DNA of 38,277 bases from Proteobacteria bacterium SG_bin4. Its GTDB lineage: Bacteria > Pseudomonadota > Gammaproteobacteria > Burkholderiales > Nitrosomonadaceae. The stretch covers positions 1-38,277 of the forward strand of contig LWDH01000034.1 of the NCBI GenBank assembly GCA_002083395.1. The letters run 5' to 3'. The notes beneath the pieces were generated by a model that had not been told where the DNA came from, ran no database searches, and saw only the letters and a list, made by a program, of their open reading frames with translations. Numbering within the stretch: the stretch's first letter is position 1; the number at the start of each line of letters is the position of its first letter. A program made the translations under genes and the position numbers. Positions 7,442 to 16,694 of the stretch are shown piece by piece.

Positions 7442-8854
7442 TCAGATAAGGGTTGAATGATTCAGGCGTTGCCGGCGATTGCGCAAATATTTATCAAAAA
7501 CCTTGCAGATGTTGCCAATGAACAATTGACCCTTCGGCGTGACGGTCACTTCTTCATCATCAAGCGTAATCAGTCCGGCCCTTTCATAAAATAACAATTC
7601 CTGCAGTTCCGTCGCAAAATAGCGTTTGAAATCGATCGGAAAAAATGTTTCGACCGATTCAAATATAAGCACGGAATGACAAATCAGCGCTTGCATCACG
7701 GAACGGCGCACCAAGTCGTCGGCGCTCGGCTCAATGCCGCGCATCACCGGAAGTATGTCCCGCTCGATGCTGTCATAATATTTCGAAAGATCACAATGAT
7801 TCTGGCTCAACGCCGGACCAATACTGCCAATGGCTGAAACGCCCATCGCAATGTGATCACTCTCGGGATAAACAGAATAACCTTGCAAACCATAGTGCAA
7901 GCGTCCTTGGCGTTGCGCCTGGGTTAATGAATGGTCTTTTTGCGCATAGTAATTCATGCCGATATGCACATAGCCAGCTTCCAGCAATTGATTAATCGCC
8001 AGTATTTGCATTTCTTGCGAGGTTTCGCTCGCTGGCAAATTAGTCTGATCAATATGCCGCTGCGCTTTAAATTTTTCCGGGGAGTAGTTGTAATTTGTTA
8101 AATAAATTTGGTTCGGACTGGATGCAATAATCTTTCCTAAGGTGTAGGCAAACTTCTCCACCGTTTGATTCGGCAACCCGAAAATTAGCTCCACCCGTAT
8201 CGTTTTAAATCCGGCTAGCCGGGCATCGCGGATCGCATGGAGTGTTTCCTCTTCCGTTTGGTTGCGGTGTATCGACTGCTGTACCGATCGATCAAAATCC
8301 TGAACACCGATGATGGCGCTATTAAACCCGATTTCTTTGAGTGCTTGCATTGAACGATTGGCCATTAGCCGTGAATCAATTTCAATACTGAATTCACCGG
8401 GTTCGATCAAATTAAAATGCTGGCGGATATCCTGCATGAGACTGTGCAATTGGGGTTCTTCCAAAACCGTCGGGGTTCCGCCGCCAAAATAAATTTGCTC
8501 GACTCTCGGATCATTTTTCAAATACCGCCCTTGAAGCCTGATTTCACGCGATAGATAGTTCAGATAATTCTCAATCGTGTCACTATCTTGTGAAACGATT
8601 TGATTACAATGGCAGAAATAACACAAAGAACTGCAGAAAGGGATATGCACATACAGCGATAGCGGACGGCGCAGATACCCCGATTTGCGGCGTCCGAGCC
8701 AAGCCAGATAGGTATGCACATCGAACGCTTCGATAAAATAATCGGTTGCCGGATAGATACGATAATCGGCACTATCCGTGCCGAAACAACGAAACAGATC
8801 GGAGTTGATGGTTAACAAATTTGATGACGGTTGTGAAAATGATAATGGGCGCAT
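7442..8854 (-). CDS. hemN: HemN, oxygen-independent coproporphyrinogen III oxidase
   Basis: HemN is a radical SAM enzyme that decarboxylates two propionates of coproporphyrinogen III to make protoporphyrinogen IX without oxygen. The 470-aa length fits (E. coli 457). The cluster motif YVHIPFCSSLCYFCHC gives C74, C78 and C81 for the 4Fe-4S cluster plus the extra C83 typical of true HemN rather than HemW. GGGTPT follows for SAM binding, and QGYSVYPESDHIAMGVSAIG matches the HemN substrate region. It is divergent from fnr with an FNR box between them, consistent with low-oxygen control. Confidence 0.93.
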   Translation of the reverse strand: MRPLSFSQPSSNLLTINSDLFRCFGTDSADYRIYPATDYFIEAFDVHTYLAWLGRRKSGYLRRPLSLYVHIPFCSSLCYFCHCNQIVSQDSDTIENYLNYLSREIRLQGRYLKNDPRVEQIYFGGGTPTVLEEPQLHSLMQDIRQHFNLIEPGEFSIEIDSRLMANRSMQALKEIGFNSAIIGVQDFDRSVQQSIHRNQTEEETLHAIRDARLAGFKTIRVELIFGLPNQTVEKFAYTLGKIIASSPNQIYLTNYNYSPEKFKAQRHIDQTNLPASETSQEMQILAINQLLEAGYVHIGMNYYAQKDHSLTQAQRQGRLHYGLQGYSVYPESDHIAMGVSAIGSIGPALSQNHCDLSKYYDSIERDILPVMRGIEPSADDLVRRSVMQALICHSVLIFESVETFFPIDFKRYFATELQELLFYERAGLITLDDEEVTVTPKGQLFIGNICKVFDKYLRNRRQRLNHSTLI

Positions 8855-9029
8855 GGATCACACACTTCACTGGATAACGATCTTAATCAGAAGATAAGAT
8901 GCAAAAAACTGCAAATCTCAAGCCCTTTCAAATATTCACTGATATCTGCATGGATAACACTCGCAAAAAAGAATATCCATCCTTCTAGATATTCACGTAA
9001 AATTATGGGGCTAGATGTTGCAAAATAGT

Positions 9030-9043
9030 TTGATTCAGATCAA
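9030..9043 (+). promoter_or_regulatory. Perfect FNR-binding site upstream of fnr
   Basis: TTGATTCAGATCAA is an exact match to the FNR consensus TTGAT-N4-ATCAA. Its centre is about 50 bp before the fnr start, where a class II site would place the transcript start near 9078. It suggests autoregulation. It is 176 bp from the divergent hemN start, so an effect on hemN is possible but less certain. Confidence 0.8.
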
Positions 9044-9086
9044 TTCAAATCTTGAAATGTAATTTACTCGTCTCAGGGATATTAAT

Positions 9087-9836
9087 TTGCTTCACGACAT
9101 TCCTTCACCCCATCTGGATATTTCACACATCAGATCGAGTTGCGCAACTTGCAGTTTGCGGGAGTTATGCTTGCCGGTAGGGTTAAACGATCAGGAAATC
9201 CATATACTTGGCGATGTTGTCAGCCATAAACGCAGAATCCCGCGCGGTGGATATTTGCATCGCACCGGCATTAAATTTCAGTCGCTTTTTGCCATTCGCA
9301 GCGGTTTTTTTAAAACCTGCGTATTGGAAGAAGATGGACGCCAGCAAGTCACCGGCTTTCACATGACCGGCGAATTACTGGGACTGGACGCTATCAGTTC
9401 GGATCTTCATACTTGTGACGCGATAGCGCTTGAAGACAGCGAAGTCTGCGAAATTCCCTTTGCCAAACTTGAAGAAATCAGCCTGGTTATTCCATCGCTG
9501 ATGCGTCATTTTCATAAAATCATGAGCCGTGAGATTGTGCGGGATCATGGCGTGATGTTGCTGCTCGGCAGCATGAAAGCGGAAGAACGCTTGGCGACCT
9601 TTTTATTGAATTTGTCGCGCCGATTTTTGATGCGCGGATATTCCGAAAGCGAATTCAACCTGCGCATGACGCGGGAAGAAATCGGCAGCTATCTGGGGCT
9701 TAAACTTGAAACCGTTAGCCGTGCTTTCTCAAAACTGCAAGATGAACATATCATAACGGTTGATAACAAACGCATTCAAATTAACGATATTGCCCGTCTG
9801 CGTTTGAAAATGGGAAATTCATCCTGCGTTACGTGA
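9087..9836 (+). CDS. fnr: FNR-family oxygen-sensing transcription regulator
   Basis: This 249-aa CRP/FNR protein has the complete oxygen-sensing cysteine set: C19, C22 and C28 in CATCSLRELC, plus the internal cysteine C121 in SEVCEIPF, matching C20/C23/C29/C122 of E. coli FNR. It should therefore carry an oxygen-labile 4Fe-4S cluster. The C-terminal helix-turn-helix recognition helix reads LETVSR, whose E-xx-SR pattern specifies TTGAT half-sites. The frame opens with TTG at 9087 preceded by an AGGGA site. Its last 18 bases overlap the 3' end of the opposing GGDEF-EAL gene. It probably controls itself and perhaps hemN through the site at 9030. Confidence 0.93.
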   Translation: MLHDIPSPHLDISHIRSSCATCSLRELCLPVGLNDQEIHILGDVVSHKRRIPRGGYLHRTGIKFQSLFAIRSGFFKTCVLEEDGRQQVTGFHMTGELLGLDAISSDLHTCDAIALEDSEVCEIPFAKLEEISLVIPSLMRHFHKIMSREIVRDHGVMLLLGSMKAEERLATFLLNLSRRFLMRGYSESEFNLRMTREEIGSYLGLKLETVSRAFSKLQDEHIITVDNKRIQINDIARLRLKMGNSSCVT

Positions 9837-12515
9837 TCCGGACTCAACAATCTCCGGTGAAGGCCTGCCGAGATAGTACCCCTGAACATACCGGATTCCA
9901 AGATTTTGAATCATTTCCAGCGTTATCGCGTCTTCGACAAACTCTGCCACGATATCCTTGCCTAACCCGCGGGCGACATCGACCATCGCCTTGACGAAAA
10001 TCTGATTGTCACGGTTATTTGCCAGATCTCGAATAAACATACCGTCAATTTTCAAAATTTCCACACCCAGGTATTTGAGATAGCTGAACGTTGAAAAACC
10101 GCTGCCAAAATCATCGAGACACACCTTGCAGCCGGCTTGATTAATCGCTTCAATGAAACGTTGCGCATCCTGAATATCCGATACCGCGGAGGTTTCGGTC
10201 AATTCGATGATCAACCGCTCCGGATCAACCTGATGCTTATTCAGTTGCGTTTGAATAAACCGCGGCAGCGATGGATCGTCAAACGAGCGCCCGGAAATAT
10301 TGACCGCTACGGGCGGCATCTGCGGATGCTTTGCCAGCACCTCGATACTGCGTTGCACCACCCATTTATCGATATCAATGATCTGGCCGCTCTTCTCCGC
10401 TACCGGGATAAATTGTCCCGGCATGGTCAATTGATTCTTCTGCTGCGGATCCCGCATGCGAACCAGCGCCTCCATATGCTTCAGGCTGCGGTTCTGGGTT
10501 TCGTAAACGCCTTGAAAATGAATTTCAAAGCAATTCTGTTCAAGCGCTTGCGCGATGCGGCTCTTCCAGGTCATGCGGGTGGTCATCGCCGCCGACATAT
10601 CCCGGTCTGCATCGTAAATACACCAATTATTCTTACCCAAGGATTTGGCTTGATACATCGCGGCGTCGGCATGGGCTGCCAGATCCTCCATCTCCGCACC
10701 ATGATCCGGGAATAGCGCGATACCCACGCTTGCCGTCAGACGGATGTTTGCGCCACGGAAACGGAACGGTATCGACGAAACCGCATTCACGATGCTCGCC
10801 GCCAGCATCGACGGCTCAGTCTCCTGCTTATGTTCAATCACGATGGCGAATTCGTCGCCGCCCAACCGCGCAAAGATTTCTCCGGACTGCACCAGCGCAG
10901 CAATTTCTCCGGCGATGCGGACTAAAACCGTATCACCCACCCGATGCCCGAAAGTATCGTTGACATACTTGAATTCATCGAGATCAAAATATAGCAACGC
11001 AAACTTGATGTGATGGCGTTTGGCCATGCGCAAATATTGCGCTAACTGTTCCTGAAAGCGATGACGGTTCAACAATCCGGTCAATGGATCGCGCTCCGCC
11101 AGATAAAGCAATTGCTTCGCGGTCTGACGCTCTTGCGTGATATCTTCGTAAATCCATAAGCGGCCCAAAACCGTGCCGTCGTAGTCTGATACCGGATAGG
11201 ATAGTTGCGTCAGAATCCGCCCGTCGTGCAATTCAATTTCAAAGCGCTCGCTTGCTTCGTTACTGTCCGAAACTTGCATGACAAGCTGCGAAGCGTGCTC
11301 CGGGCACGCCAGGCGATGAGAGGAATGGGTCAGAATATCCCGGGATGGAAATCCTGTAAGATCGAAGGTATCGCGGATTGCCCACAATTGCTTGAATGCC
11401 GGATTGACAAATTCGATGCGCCCGGTCTGGTCTTCAAATAACACCCCAATATTCATTGCCGACAGCAACGCACCCATGCGCTGTTGTTCACGTTGCGCCG
11501 TAATCTTCAATTCGCGTTGCAGTTGTTCCGCGCCCCGTAACAACACGACATTGCGCTCCAGTTCCGATTGCGCTTTTTTCAATTCGCTAATATCCTGAAC
11601 GAACCCGATCAGCTTGGTAGGAAGGTTCTGCTTGAATTGAACAGCCAATCCTTCCGCTCTCAACGAGCGTGTCTGATCATCTTTCAGCCGCACGCGATAC
11701 TCTATCGGTTCCCAGATACCATGCACCAATGCCTGGGTGATATTCGCCTGCACTTGCTCCAAATCGGCCGGATCAACTTTTGACGTTGCGGTTTCCGGGG
11801 TCAACGTGGGATGTTCCACTGAGTCGATCTGATTCAAGCGGTACATCTCCGGCGACCAGTAAATAACGCCCTCAGGGATATCCCATTCCCAGCTTCCCAT
11901 TCCGGCTAATTGCTCAGCCTGCAGCAGCATCGCCTGAATCTGGCGCAAATTCTCTTCCGATTTGAGACGTTCGTCGATATGCCGCTGGCGCTCGAGCTCC
12001 ATAGAAATCCGCTGACCGAAAATGCGTAACAGCGCCTGATCTTCATCGGTAAATTCATGCGGCTTATCGTCCAGCAGGCAGGTAATCGCGACTACATTCT
12101 GATGATTATCCAGCACGGGAAAGCCGCAATAAGCCTGGGCATTGTGCTCTTGCAGAAACGACGCTTCAGGAAAAAGCTCGCTGACGCGATCATAAACACG
12201 GATATCCTTGCTCTGCTCGACCGTGGCGCACGGTGTTATCGCCAAAGCGCATTGACCCGCATCCTGGAAAACCGTGCCATCGACGTACACAGAAAGAAAG
12301 TGAAGCTGATCGCCTCGAATCTCCGATAAGCACACCACACGAACGTTAAACAACTCGGCAATCATGCAAGCGGCATGCTTAAACACTTCCGCAGGATCGC
12401 CGGACAAGGTCATGCTCAACTCATAGAGCTTTTTCAGCCGCTTTACGTGCTCTGTTTCGGAATTTTTTACAGAAGCAAACCGCTGCCGCTTACCGTTTAC
12501 TTCATGCGCACCCAT
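9819..12515 (-). CDS. GAF-PAS-GGDEF-EAL cyclic-di-GMP signalling protein
   Basis: This cytoplasmic protein (898 aa from the ATG at 12515; a TTG start at 12536 would add 7 residues) lacks membrane helices. The order is a GAF domain (~40-190), PAS domains around 210-325 and 350-460, GGDEF (signature RLGGDEF near 550) and EAL (starting MEALVRMR near 680). The RxxD inhibitory site before GGDEF reads QSGE, so product inhibition is probably lost. The EAL domain keeps EAL, VNIS, IELTE, DDFGSG, LKIDG and QGYYLG, so phosphodiesterase activity is likely. Net direction cannot be read from sequence. It converges on fnr with an 18-bp tail overlap. Confidence 0.9.
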   Translation of the reverse strand: MGAHEVNGKRQRFASVKNSETEHVKRLKKLYELSMTLSGDPAEVFKHAACMIAELFNVRVVCLSEIRGDQLHFLSVYVDGTVFQDAGQCALAITPCATVEQSKDIRVYDRVSELFPEASFLQEHNAQAYCGFPVLDNHQNVVAITCLLDDKPHEFTDEDQALLRIFGQRISMELERQRHIDERLKSEENLRQIQAMLLQAEQLAGMGSWEWDIPEGVIYWSPEMYRLNQIDSVEHPTLTPETATSKVDPADLEQVQANITQALVHGIWEPIEYRVRLKDDQTRSLRAEGLAVQFKQNLPTKLIGFVQDISELKKAQSELERNVVLLRGAEQLQRELKITAQREQQRMGALLSAMNIGVLFEDQTGRIEFVNPAFKQLWAIRDTFDLTGFPSRDILTHSSHRLACPEHASQLVMQVSDSNEASERFEIELHDGRILTQLSYPVSDYDGTVLGRLWIYEDITQERQTAKQLLYLAERDPLTGLLNRHRFQEQLAQYLRMAKRHHIKFALLYFDLDEFKYVNDTFGHRVGDTVLVRIAGEIAALVQSGEIFARLGGDEFAIVIEHKQETEPSMLAASIVNAVSSIPFRFRGANIRLTASVGIALFPDHGAEMEDLAAHADAAMYQAKSLGKNNWCIYDADRDMSAAMTTRMTWKSRIAQALEQNCFEIHFQGVYETQNRSLKHMEALVRMRDPQQKNQLTMPGQFIPVAEKSGQIIDIDKWVVQRSIEVLAKHPQMPPVAVNISGRSFDDPSLPRFIQTQLNKHQVDPERLIIELTETSAVSDIQDAQRFIEAINQAGCKVCLDDFGSGFSTFSYLKYLGVEILKIDGMFIRDLANNRDNQIFVKAMVDVARGLGKDIVAEFVEDAITLEMIQNLGIRYVQGYYLGRPSPEIVESGSRNAG

Positions 12516-12981
12516 GCTTTCCAACCATTTCAGCAACTTTTGATAGTATTTTTGAAAAAATATTTTCTCATGAAAATCAATGTCCTGAAAAGTACATTTA
12601 AAGATAAAACTTACTTGAGGAAATATAAATGCGGAAAAGCGCCAATTTCAGCAGACAGATAAAACTCGGCCATCATCACTTTGACCGTAGTGACGGCCGA
12701 AGTAATACTACAAAATCAAGCAAACTTTAGCAGCGGCGCCTTGCCACTCCAATCTATCGCGTCAAGCAGGATGATAAGCACTTATTCCATAAAAACAATA
12801 TCTATAATCGAAACCCTCAGCAATAGCTCATGCCTCCCGGTTTACTAGCACATTTGTCCCGGTTTCGGCTACGCACACTGCGAATGGTCAATCGGCAGAG
12901 GAAATCACCCTCAGACATGAAGAATGCCGGGTAAGCGCTGACACGCGCTTGATCAATGAATCGAGAGGATTCTCAATCACT
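12516..12981. other. Intergenic region with one hairpin
   Basis: No gene is supported. An imperfect hairpin with CGGCC at 12668-12672 and GGCCG at 12696-12700 (also TCACT/AGTGA inside) is followed on the minus strand by AGTTTTA. It could weakly terminate transcripts reading through from uppP. Otherwise I see nothing. It probably holds the promoter of the GGDEF-EAL gene. Confidence 0.4.
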
Positions 12982-13806
12982 TCAATGCTCCGACCAGCCG
13001 ATCACGCCAGTATATGCCGTGACTAAAATCACCAGGCCAAACACGATCCGGTACCAGGCGAAAATCGTGAAGTCGTGATTGCTGACAAACTTTAGCAGTC
13101 CGCGCACGGCGAGCAAGGCGCTGAAAAATGCGGCGACAAAACCCGCCGCGATCAAACCCAGATCGTTTGCGTCCAGCAATTCACGATTTTTGAACAAATC
13201 ATAGAATGTGGCGGCGAACATGGTCGGAATCGCGAGGAAAAAAGAAAACTCCGCCGCCGCTTTGCGCGACAAGCCAAAAAGCAGGCCGCCGATGATCGTG
13301 GCGCCCGAGCGCGAGGTGCCGGGAATCAACGCCAGACATTGCGCGCAGCCGACTTTCAAGGCGCGCTTCCAATCCATGTCGTCGACTTGCTCAACCTCGA
13401 TCACATGCTTCCTGCGTTCCGCCCATAAAATCAGCACCCCGCCGACAATCAACGCAGTTGCTACCGGGATCGGGTGAAACAGGTAGAATTTGATCGTTTT
13501 GATGAACAGCAGCCCCAGGATCGCAGCCGGTAAAAACGCGATCATGATATTGATGACAAACCGGTTAGCCGATGGGCTAGTGCCAATGCCGCGTACCACC
13601 TCAACGATCTTGCTGCGATATTCCCAGCAAACCGCCAGGATCGCGCCAAGCTGGATCGAAATGGTAAAAACCTTGGCGCGTTCGCCGGTAAAATCGAGCA
13701 AATCGCCGAACAATATCAAGTGTCCGGTCGACGAAATCGGCAAGAACTCGGTAAGCCCTTCCACCACACCCAAGATCAGCGCTTTAAACAATAACAATGG
13801 ATCCAT
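12982..13806 (-). CDS. uppP: Undecaprenyl-diphosphatase (UppP/BacA)
   Basis: This integral inner-membrane enzyme removes a phosphate from undecaprenyl diphosphate, recycling the lipid carrier for peptidoglycan and other envelope polymers. The 274-aa length is typical. Both signatures are present: EGLTEFLPISSTGH near residue 15 and PGTSRSG near residue 165. About seven or eight hydrophobic helices follow through the sequence. It lies only 41 bp downstream of thiC on the same strand, so it may be co-transcribed with it, although the functions are unrelated. Confidence 0.95.
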   Translation of the reverse strand: MDPLLLFKALILGVVEGLTEFLPISSTGHLILFGDLLDFTGERAKVFTISIQLGAILAVCWEYRSKIVEVVRGIGTSPSANRFVINIMIAFLPAAILGLLFIKTIKFYLFHPIPVATALIVGGVLILWAERRKHVIEVEQVDDMDWKRALKVGCAQCLALIPGTSRSGATIIGGLLFGLSRKAAAEFSFFLAIPTMFAATFYDLFKNRELLDANDLGLIAAGFVAAFFSALLAVRGLLKFVSNHDFTIFAWYRIVFGLVILVTAYTGVIGWSEH

Positions 13807-13847
13807 CAGCGTAATTTCGCCTTTAAAAAATCAAAAAATTTTCTTGA

Positions 13848-15743
13848 TTACAGCTTGTTATAAATCTCCGCACCCTTTTCCTTGAACTCCGCTGATTTCT
13901 GCGCCATGCCGACCGCCAGCGCTTCATCGTCGGCAACGCCTTGGTTGGCGGCATAGTCGCGCACATCCTGGGTAATTTTCATCGAACAGAAATGCGGGCC
14001 GCACATCGAGCAGAAGTGTGCGACTTTGGCGCCTTCCTGCGGCAATGTCTCGTCGTGGAATTGCTGCGCTTTATCGGGATCAAGGCTCAGGTTGAATTGA
14101 TCTTCCCAGCGGAATTCAAAGCGCGCTTTGGATAGAGCGTTATCGCGGATTTGCGCGCCGGGATGGCCTTTCGCCAGATCGGCGGCATGCGCGGCGATCT
14201 TGTAGGTGATGATGCCGTCTTTGACATCGTCCTTATCGGGCAAGCCTAAGTGTTCCTTCGGCGTGACATAACACAGCATTGCCGTGCCGTACCAGCCGAT
14301 CATCGCTGCGCCGATCGCGGAAGTGATGTGATCGTACCCCGGCGCGATGTCAGTGGTCAGCGGCCCCAGGGTGTAAAATGGCGCTTCGTCGCAATGTTTC
14401 AACTGCAATTCCATGTTTTCCCTGATCAGATGCATCGGCACATGGCCAGGGCCTTCGATCATGGTCTGTATATCGTGTTTCCAGGCAATTTTCGTTAATT
14501 CACCGAGGGTTTTCAGTTCGGCGAATTGCGCTTCGTCGTTGGCGTCATAGATTGAACCGGGGCGCAAGCCATCGCCGAGCGAAAAGCTGACGTCGTACGC
14601 CTTCATGATCTCGCAGATTTCTTCAAAATGCGTGTACAGAAAACTTTCCTGGTGATGCGCCAGACACCATTTCGCCATGATCGAACCGCCGCGCGACACG
14701 ATGCCGGTCATGCGTTTCGCCGTCATCGGCACATATGCGAGACGTACACCGGCATGGATGGTAAAGTAATCGACGCCTTGTTCGGCTTGTTCGATCAAGG
14801 TGTCGCGGAAAATTTCCCAGGTCAGCTCCTCGGCGCGCCCATCGACTTTTTCCAATGCCTGATAAATCGGCACCGTGCCGATCGGCACCGGGCTGTTGCG
14901 GATGATCCATTCGCGGGTTTCGTGGATGTTTTTGCCGGTCGACAAATCCATTACGGTGTCGCCGCCCCAGCGGATCGCCCAGGTCATTTTTTCCACTTCT
15001 TCCTGGATGCTCGAACCCAACGCCGAATTACCGATATTGGCGTTGATTTTGACCAGGAAATTGCGCCCGATAATCATCGGTTCCGATTCGGGATGATTGA
15101 TATTCGCCGGAATGATCGCGCGCCCCCGCGCCACTTCGTCACGCACGAATTCCGGCGTGATCATTTTCGGCAGCGACGCACCGAAATCCTGGCCCGGATG
15201 CTGCCGCGTCAATAACTCGTGGTGTTGCGCGTTGAACGCCTCGACGCGCTGGTTTTCGCGGATGGCAATGTATTCCATTTCCGGTGTGATCATGCCGCGG
15301 CGGGCATAATGCATCTGCGTCACGTTCATGCCGGTCTTGGCGCGGCGCGGCTGGCGCTGTAAATTGAAACGCATGTCGGCCAGTTTCGGATCGTGCAAAC
15401 GCGCTTGACCGTAACTCGAACTGAGACCGGGCATGATTTCGGTATCATTGCGTTCGGCAATCCAACGCTCGCGTAGCGCCGGTAAACCCGAGCGGATATC
15501 GATTTTAACGGCAGGATCGGTATACGGTCCGGACGTATCGTACACCCAGATCGGCGGGTTCTTTTCTCCGCCTGCCGAAGTATGGGTATCGGTCTGAGAG
15601 ATTTCGCGCATCGGTACTTGAATATCGGGCCGCGATCCTTGCACGTAAATTTTCCGGGAATTGGGCAGCGGCTTGATGGCGGCTTCGTCGACTTGCGCGG
15701 TCGCGCTGGAAAAACTTTTTTGGTTTAAAACTGTAATGCTCAT
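13848..15743 (-). CDS. thiC: Phosphomethylpyrimidine synthase ThiC
   Basis: ThiC converts aminoimidazole ribotide to hydroxymethylpyrimidine phosphate, the pyrimidine half of thiamine, by radical SAM chemistry. The 631-aa protein matches E. coli length (631). The C-terminal cluster motif CSMCGPHFCSM (C-X2-C-X4-C) near residues 580-590 is intact, and GPGHVPMH and SFSLGDGLRPGS are present. An AAGGAG site precedes the ATG at 15743. A TPP riboswitch lies directly upstream, so expression should fall when thiamine pyrophosphate is plentiful. uppP follows on the same strand. Confidence 0.97.
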   Translation of the reverse strand: MSITVLNQKSFSSATAQVDEAAIKPLPNSRKIYVQGSRPDIQVPMREISQTDTHTSAGGEKNPPIWVYDTSGPYTDPAVKIDIRSGLPALRERWIAERNDTEIMPGLSSSYGQARLHDPKLADMRFNLQRQPRRAKTGMNVTQMHYARRGMITPEMEYIAIRENQRVEAFNAQHHELLTRQHPGQDFGASLPKMITPEFVRDEVARGRAIIPANINHPESEPMIIGRNFLVKINANIGNSALGSSIQEEVEKMTWAIRWGGDTVMDLSTGKNIHETREWIIRNSPVPIGTVPIYQALEKVDGRAEELTWEIFRDTLIEQAEQGVDYFTIHAGVRLAYVPMTAKRMTGIVSRGGSIMAKWCLAHHQESFLYTHFEEICEIMKAYDVSFSLGDGLRPGSIYDANDEAQFAELKTLGELTKIAWKHDIQTMIEGPGHVPMHLIRENMELQLKHCDEAPFYTLGPLTTDIAPGYDHITSAIGAAMIGWYGTAMLCYVTPKEHLGLPDKDDVKDGIITYKIAAHAADLAKGHPGAQIRDNALSKARFEFRWEDQFNLSLDPDKAQQFHDETLPQEGAKVAHFCSMCGPHFCSMKITQDVRDYAANQGVADDEALAVGMAQKSAEFKEKGAEIYNKL

Positions 15744-15793
15744 AAAATGGAAGCTCCTTAAGAAATTGCCATAAAGAGCGGGAAGATAAATCC

Positions 15794-15883
15794 CAGCTTC
15801 CCTACGGCGGCATTATCCGCGTCAGGTAAAAAGGGACTCTCTCACCAGATTATCAGAGAATTCTGAAAACGGACCCCTAGCTG
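15794..15883 (-). promoter_or_regulatory. TPP riboswitch (THI element) of thiC
   Basis: Read on the minus strand, the region begins CAGCTAGGGGTCC, contains GGTGAGAGAGTCCCTTTTTA, and closes with ACCTGACGCGGATAATGCCG followed by CCGTAGGGAAGCTG. This is the conserved aptamer order, including TGAGA, ACCTGA and GGATAATGCC...GTAGGGAA. P1 forms from CAGCT and AGCTG. Just downstream, CTTCCC (15780-15785 region) can pair with the aptamer's GGGAAG, and AGCTTCC overlapping the AAGGAG site could compete for the same bases, so a translational or folding switch is plausible. The mechanism is inferred. Confidence 0.92.
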
Positions 15884-15952
15884 ATGCTGTGAAGCTAATG
15901 GAAATATGAAATAATTGCAAGCCTTACCTTAATTGAAGAATACGGAACAGAA

Positions 15953-16606
15953 ATGGATATTGAACAAACCCGGTTTAATATGGTTGCGCAGCAAATTCGT
16001 CCTTGGTATGTGCTGGACGATAATGTGCTGGATTTGTTGTACAAGCTAAAACGCGAGGAATTCGTGCCGGCGGAGAGTCGCACGGCGGCTTTCGTCGACA
16101 TGGAAATCCCGCTCGGTCACGGTCAAGTCATGCTGACGCCGAAAATGGAAGCGCGTATCGTGCAAGAACTGCATATCCGCAAAACCGACAAAATTCTTGA
16201 AGTCGGCAGCGGCAGCGGTTATATGACGGCACTACTGGCGGAACGCGGCGAACATGTCTACAGCGTTGAAATCATCCCGGAACTGAAAGCCATGGCGGAA
16301 GCCAATCTGAAAGCGCACGGCATTACCAACGTCACGCTCGAACAAGGCGATGCGGCACGCGGCTGGCCGCAGCATGCACCCTACGATGTCATCGTTTTAA
16401 CCGCTTCAACCCCGGTGTTACCCGAAGCTTTTCAGAACAGTTTAAATCCCGGTGGCCGGTTATTTGCGATCACCGGCGAAGATCCGGTGATGGAGGCTAC
16501 GCTCATCACCTGCGTCGCACCCGGCCAATTCACTTCGACCACGCTGTTTGAAACCAGCACCGCGCCGCTGATCAATGCACTGCAACCGACAAGGTTTACC
16601 TTTTGA
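15953..16606 (+). CDS. Pcm-like protein-L-isoaspartate O-methyltransferase family protein
   Basis: This 217-aa SAM-dependent methyltransferase has motif I at about 83-93 (LEVGSGSGYMTALLA), an acidic post-I residue in VYSVEI, and a preceding IPLGHGQVMLTP segment that parallels the IPIGQGQTIS substrate loop of PCMT. The known family repairs isoaspartyl residues in aged proteins. The loop differs from the canonical GQGQTIS, so the substrate may have shifted. It sits upstream of tolC, an arrangement I recall from several betaproteobacteria. The ribosome-binding site is weak. It is divergent from thiC. Confidence 0.82.
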   Translation: MDIEQTRFNMVAQQIRPWYVLDDNVLDLLYKLKREEFVPAESRTAAFVDMEIPLGHGQVMLTPKMEARIVQELHIRKTDKILEVGSGSGYMTALLAERGEHVYSVEIIPELKAMAEANLKAHGITNVTLEQGDAARGWPQHAPYDVIVLTASTPVLPEAFQNSLNPGGRLFAITGEDPVMEATLITCVAPGQFTSTTLFETSTAPLINALQPTRFTF

Positions 16607-16694
16607 GTATCCATGCAACCGCGTGGCGATACATCTGCAGCGATCACTGGATTGCTGAGGCTTTAGCAGCACCGGATTGCTACCGGAAAAATCC

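Noticed and set aside
14628..15215. 195-aa plus-strand frame
   Set aside because: Antisense of thiC, with no independent start signal or motif.
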